In this document: positions 60,597-64,000 of the stretch, in pieces
Numbering within the stretch: the first letter of the stretch is position 1
Layout of the letters: each line of letters starts with the position of its first letter
Source of the DNA: Himantopus leucocephalus
Taxonomy: Eukaryota > Chordata > Aves > Charadriiformes > Recurvirostridae
Assembly (NCBI GenBank): GCA_003993805.1
Contig: RSEF01000003.1
Location: 109,967,491-110,031,490, forward strand
DNA: 64,000 nt
Reading direction: 5' to 3'
Translations under genes and position numbers: made by a program
The notes under the pieces: generated by a model
Databases searched by the model: none
Seen by the model: the letters and a program-made list of their open reading frames with translations, nothing else
What the model was told of the DNA's origin: nothing

Positions 60597-61984
60597 GTAA
60601 AGTCCTCTCTCTGCATATATTTTTGCTTTCTCAGAGTGAAATGTCAGCTGTGCACGCTTTATTGTCATCCAAACCAAGGAGAGCTCAAAACTGTAAATCT
60701 AGCCTCATTTCTAATTGTGTGCCTTGCACATGCATGTCATCTGTAAATATATATCCTGCTTGACTCCTAAAGAGAGGTTTCGAAGGTTTTCCTACAGTCT
60801 ACCAGTCTACATCAGTAGCAATCAGAGTCTATTAATGTGGGAGCGAGGTCTGTGACTTGGCTATTGAAAAAGCTCAGAAGTCTTCCAGATGCAGGAATCA
60901 GTTTTGGAAATCTACTGAGCTGTTTCTTAAGTATGTCCCTTTTGCTTATTTTAGTGGGGGGGGAAGTTGGGGAGCAGCGACAAGACGTGGGCTTTGTGCA
61001 AGTAGGTTATGAATGTGATAGCCCTGGGATTTCTCCCACTGTAAATTACACCTTCTTCCCTAATTCCTTGGCATTTCCCTTATCCAAGAGCTGTTTCTTA
61101 AGGCTCTCGTGAGCCTTAACACCGCCCCCCCAACTTGTACCTGTTATTGGCTTCTGCAAAATCTAAGAGATTTCTCTTATGTCCTTTTCCATTATGTACT
61201 TTCAAAATACTGAATGTGACTTCCAGAGAGTTGTGTTTTGTGCCACTTAAATAAACTCTGTTCTTTCCATTCAGCTCTGGTAACCTGATACTGCACAATA
61301 AATGCTAATAAGTTTCCTGCAGAGTAGTGCTCTTAAGACAGCTTATTTTTCATCCCTCCTTTCATGTTGTGCCCTTATTGATGACTCAGTCCATACCACA
61401 AGTGTTCTTAAAGAAGATAAAATGTAAATAAAAGTGAAAGATGCTGGTCAGATAAGGCACTCAGAAGGACACAGGAAATGCTTCCTAAAGAACATTTTTT
61501 CTTCATCCGAAGTTGCCCTCTTTTAAGTTGTAGTTACTGGCTATTACTCTTCATAGGCAGTTAAGGACAAAATCTTGCATTAAATAATTAACGACAGCAA
61601 ATTAATGCTTTGGTCTACGGCAAATCAAGGACATATGGAGTTCGGTTTGTTTCCTATTGGTAAAATGTTTTCCTAGACATATTCTTTGTGGGTGGAAGTC
61701 ACCCATAGTATTGCAGCAAGAGAGGGCCTGAATGACCCCTGTGGATATCTGCACAGGGAGAACCACGAGCAAAAAGTGCACGAGGGCATTGTCCAACATG
61801 GAGAAACACTTGTCAAGGGATGCAAATGTGCAGTGACTGCCTGCCGCAGCTGCACATGCAGAATGCACCAAAGCTGTGACCCTTTTCCCTGTCCAGAGAA
61901 CGCTGGTCCGTAACCAAGGGCATGAGGCTGTCCTTGCCCATACCACAAGCCTTCTCCTTTCCTCTCATATAGCTCAGACGTGCT
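60597..61984. other. No gene seen
   Basis: Mixed sequence. A run of G near 60955 and C near 61125 were noted. Frames on both strands near 61600-61950 are mutually overlapping and unrecognised. Confidence 0.4.
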
Positions 61985-62330
61985 GAGTTTGCTCCCCTGG
62001 ACACTAATCTGCTGGTAAGAGGAGTGCCTGTGTCTGTGCGTGCGGGTGCCCAGGAGCGCTATCTCCATGTGCGTTGTGTGGAGCAGCCTAAGGGAAGGGG
62101 CAGCTGAAGGGATCACCTTTGCAGCGGGAGAGGTGGGTGCAGGAGAGGAAGGGCTGCCTTCTGGGGCCACTCTGCCCTGCGGTGAGAGGTGTTTGATGCT
62201 GGTTCATTATCGTACGAGGTTGAGTGTGGCAGTGCCGTGGGGCCGTGCGCCCAGGGAGGGGGCAGAGCTCACAGGGAGAACAGTAGACAGTGCCTGCCCT
62301 GAGAGGCTTCCCATGTTAATGCTTTAATGC
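61985..62330. other. GC-richer patch, no gene recognised
   Basis: Contains CpGs in GTGCGTGCGGGTG, GAGCGC, CGTACGAGG and GGCCGTGCGC. A 165-codon minus-strand frame (61673-62170) and 95-codon plus-strand frame overlap it, indicating composition. It could be a weak CpG patch. Confidence 0.3.
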
Positions 62331-63454
62331 AAAGAACAACACAGCTGGGCCTTTTTTAATGCTTGGTAAGGAAAGAGAGCACATCTCTCTCTGCAGCCTG
62401 CTTGCCTCACACGAAAGACAACAGGAAGGAAGTTCTCTGCTCTTAAAAATTTGTTTCAGTCTCACGTTTTGAAAGAGCAGGTCACTTCAAAGTCCCACCA
62501 CAAAATTACCACATGCCATCTGCTCAGTACAAATGTGCAAGGGAAATTATTGGTGCTTCTGCCTTGTTTCTGTGATCCAAATGTATGTATGTGCCAATAA
62601 TTTATTTTATTTTTAAACAGACACGTTCAGTTGTCTCCCACCCTTCCATGCTTCTTAATTGAACATCTTCTTGGGATGTCAGCTCTTGGGGTAGGACACC
62701 ACATGTGCCTTCACCGCTCTGCTCATGTGTGTGTTCAGATGTAAAAGGACCACAGCGTCCATGACAAAACCCAGGGAGGGCAATTGTCAGGTTCCATGTG
62801 GTGCAAACGTGTTTTCTGTTGAAGCAGGCTAAATCCAGTGGCTCATACTGTGCAGCTTTCCCAACAGTTGTAAGCCATAATGCAGCTCAGGGTACAGGCC
62901 CTTGATGTGCTATTTCCAGAGTCGATGGCCAGGCAAGACTATTGGTTTGTTCTGCTGCATATCCAAGACTATAGGCTTTTACTCATATACTCCATTAGCA
63001 ACCTTTTTTAGACAAAGTCTTTAAATCCTCAGCCACGCGAAGCCTCTCATTAGAGCTGAGAGGAGCAGAGTTCAGTTCTTGCATCTGCTGTGACCACCTG
63101 AGGTGTTGCTCACCTTGCCCAATTTCAGGTCAGTTATTCAGATTGTGTCTATAGTCAATGCAGAGATATCTGCACCTGCAAAGGGCATTTTTTCTCAATT
63201 GTTGAGACCGCTAGTAGGATGGGTTGGATGATCGTTTCTCTCATTACGTTTTAGATGGAGGTTGAAAAAGGAGCTTAGATTAGATTCCTAACTTTTACAG
63301 CACTAAAGGTGGTACAAACCCTGCATTTAAACCCTTGCTGTCAGAGTCCCCTTTTTGTGAACACTGGATAATAATAAAACCTCTGAAGGGATCCTCCTAC
63401 TAGGTTAATGGAGCACGGTCTCAATCAGAGCCTTAAAAATGCTTCCTTATAGAA
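62331..63454. other. No gene seen
   Basis: No exon, repeat or unusual composition recognised. Confidence 0.45.
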
Positions 63455-63520
63455 ACAGTAACTGATCTCAGTGGGGTTATTCCTGATTTATGCCAGTGTA
63501 AGAGAAGGACTGGTTCTCAG
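63455..63520. repeat. Fragment of the fold-back repeat class
   Basis: CTCAGTGGGGTTATTCCTGA followed by TTTATGCCAGTGTAAGAGA matches the AGTGGAGTTACTCCTGATTTACACCAGTGTAA core associated with the dispersed hairpin repeats seen near 21.5 kb, here in the opposite register. Confidence 0.5.
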
Positions 63521-64000
63521 GTTTCCTATTGCATTCAAGCTAGCTAATTTTTCTCAGGGCACATTCATACCAATTTGGGGCTGAGTACTTTACTCATTTG
63601 TATGATGTATACATTTATTTTTAACCAGTACTTGTTAAAAATAAACTTTTCATCAGCAAACAGTCCAGGGTGGACAGATGACTCACATGTGCTAGTGGGA
63701 ATGGGATGAATCAGCAGCACCATTTTATTCGTAGCACAGTCTCGGGCCGAGCAGCTGTTTCTGGAGAGACTGGACATGCTCCATCTTTTGGCTTGATGCA
63801 ATCTTGTCCCCAGCATGACCGGCTTCCTCTGTCAGCAAACAGAGCCACGGGGCTCACTGCATTGCGAGGTGCAGAAGGACCTGTGCTAAGCTGGATGTAT
63901 TTTCAGGTCTCTCTGGTATCAACACATGCTTCTCACAACACATTGGCATGGTCCAGCAGTGCTGGGTTACAGCTGAGGTGTCTCTGTGCCATGCCAACCC
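63521..64000. other. No gene seen
   Basis: An 83-codon minus-strand frame at 63565-63816 is unrecognised. Nothing else seen to the end of the window. Confidence 0.45.

Noticed and set aside
61673..62170. 165-codon minus-strand ORF
   Set aside because: Overlaps several other open phases in a GC-richer patch. Proline/serine/histidine-rich composition without domain.
1..64000. CRISPR arrays, bacterial operons, tRNA or rRNA genes, endogenous retroviruses
   Set aside because: No regularly spaced repeats, no packed genes, no cloverleaf or rRNA sequence and no retroviral domains were seen. The CR1 content places the window in a bird genome.

Overview
The window looks like a gene-poor, intergenic or deep-intronic piece of a bird nuclear genome. 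The main evidence is the repeats. Two well-preserved CR1 LINE 3' ends (24405-24587 and 31016-31226, minus strand) carry the 8-bp terminal repeats (AATCATAG / AATCACGG as read on the plus strand) and the internal sequence typical of avian CR1. At least seven much older CR1 fossils surround them. There are no Alu, B1 or L1 elements, no bacterial-style packed genes and no operons. Base composition is moderately AT-rich with scattered GC-rich patches. One unresolved base (N) sits at 15567, next to a T homopolymer.

No gene can be named. Open reading frames are short and mostly look like chance or repeat-derived frames. Three places deserve attention as possible transcribed sequence. The first is a 364-bp minus-strand segment (7356-7719) that is open throughout and is flanked by a good acceptor and a GTAAGT donor. 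The second is an 80-bp plus-strand segment (60517-60596) with an ATG, 25 open codons and an AAG|GTAAAG donor. The third is a 195-codon plus-strand ORF (50304-50891) that overlaps a minus-strand GTAAGT donor.

Layout: 1-5 kb holds a small CpG-rich patch (536-722) and a candidate conserved element (4060-4480). 5-6 kb has a purine-rich to pyrimidine-rich strand switch and a GC-rich patch. 7-9 kb has the candidate exon and a second possible conserved element. 10-18.5 kb is dominated by old minus-strand CR1 copies, including antisense ORF2 sequence at 15650-17130. 18.7-24 kb has candidate regulatory blocks and short fold-back repeats built around TTGACTTCAATGGG-like arms. 24-31 kb contains a remarkable double palindrome (26207-26256), a plus-strand CR1 3' part and the two younger CR1 copies. 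34-35.6 kb is a plus-strand CR1 ORF2 fossil with a 33-bp perfect tandem duplication. 36.8-37.3 and 43.5-45.1 kb are further minus-strand CR1 fossils. 49-54 kb has microsatellites and more fold-back fragments. 57.8-60.6 kb has a possible LINE remnant, a CpG-rich patch inside an AT-rich homeobox-motif block, and the small candidate exon.

The genes-working-together question does not apply: nothing here forms a pathway. If the window has a function beyond repeats, the sequence favours distal regulatory DNA around or within a gene whose exons lie mostly outside. I did not find a convincing undescribed system. The most unusual objects are the 26.2-kb double hairpin and the unassigned exon-like segment at 7.4-7.7 kb.
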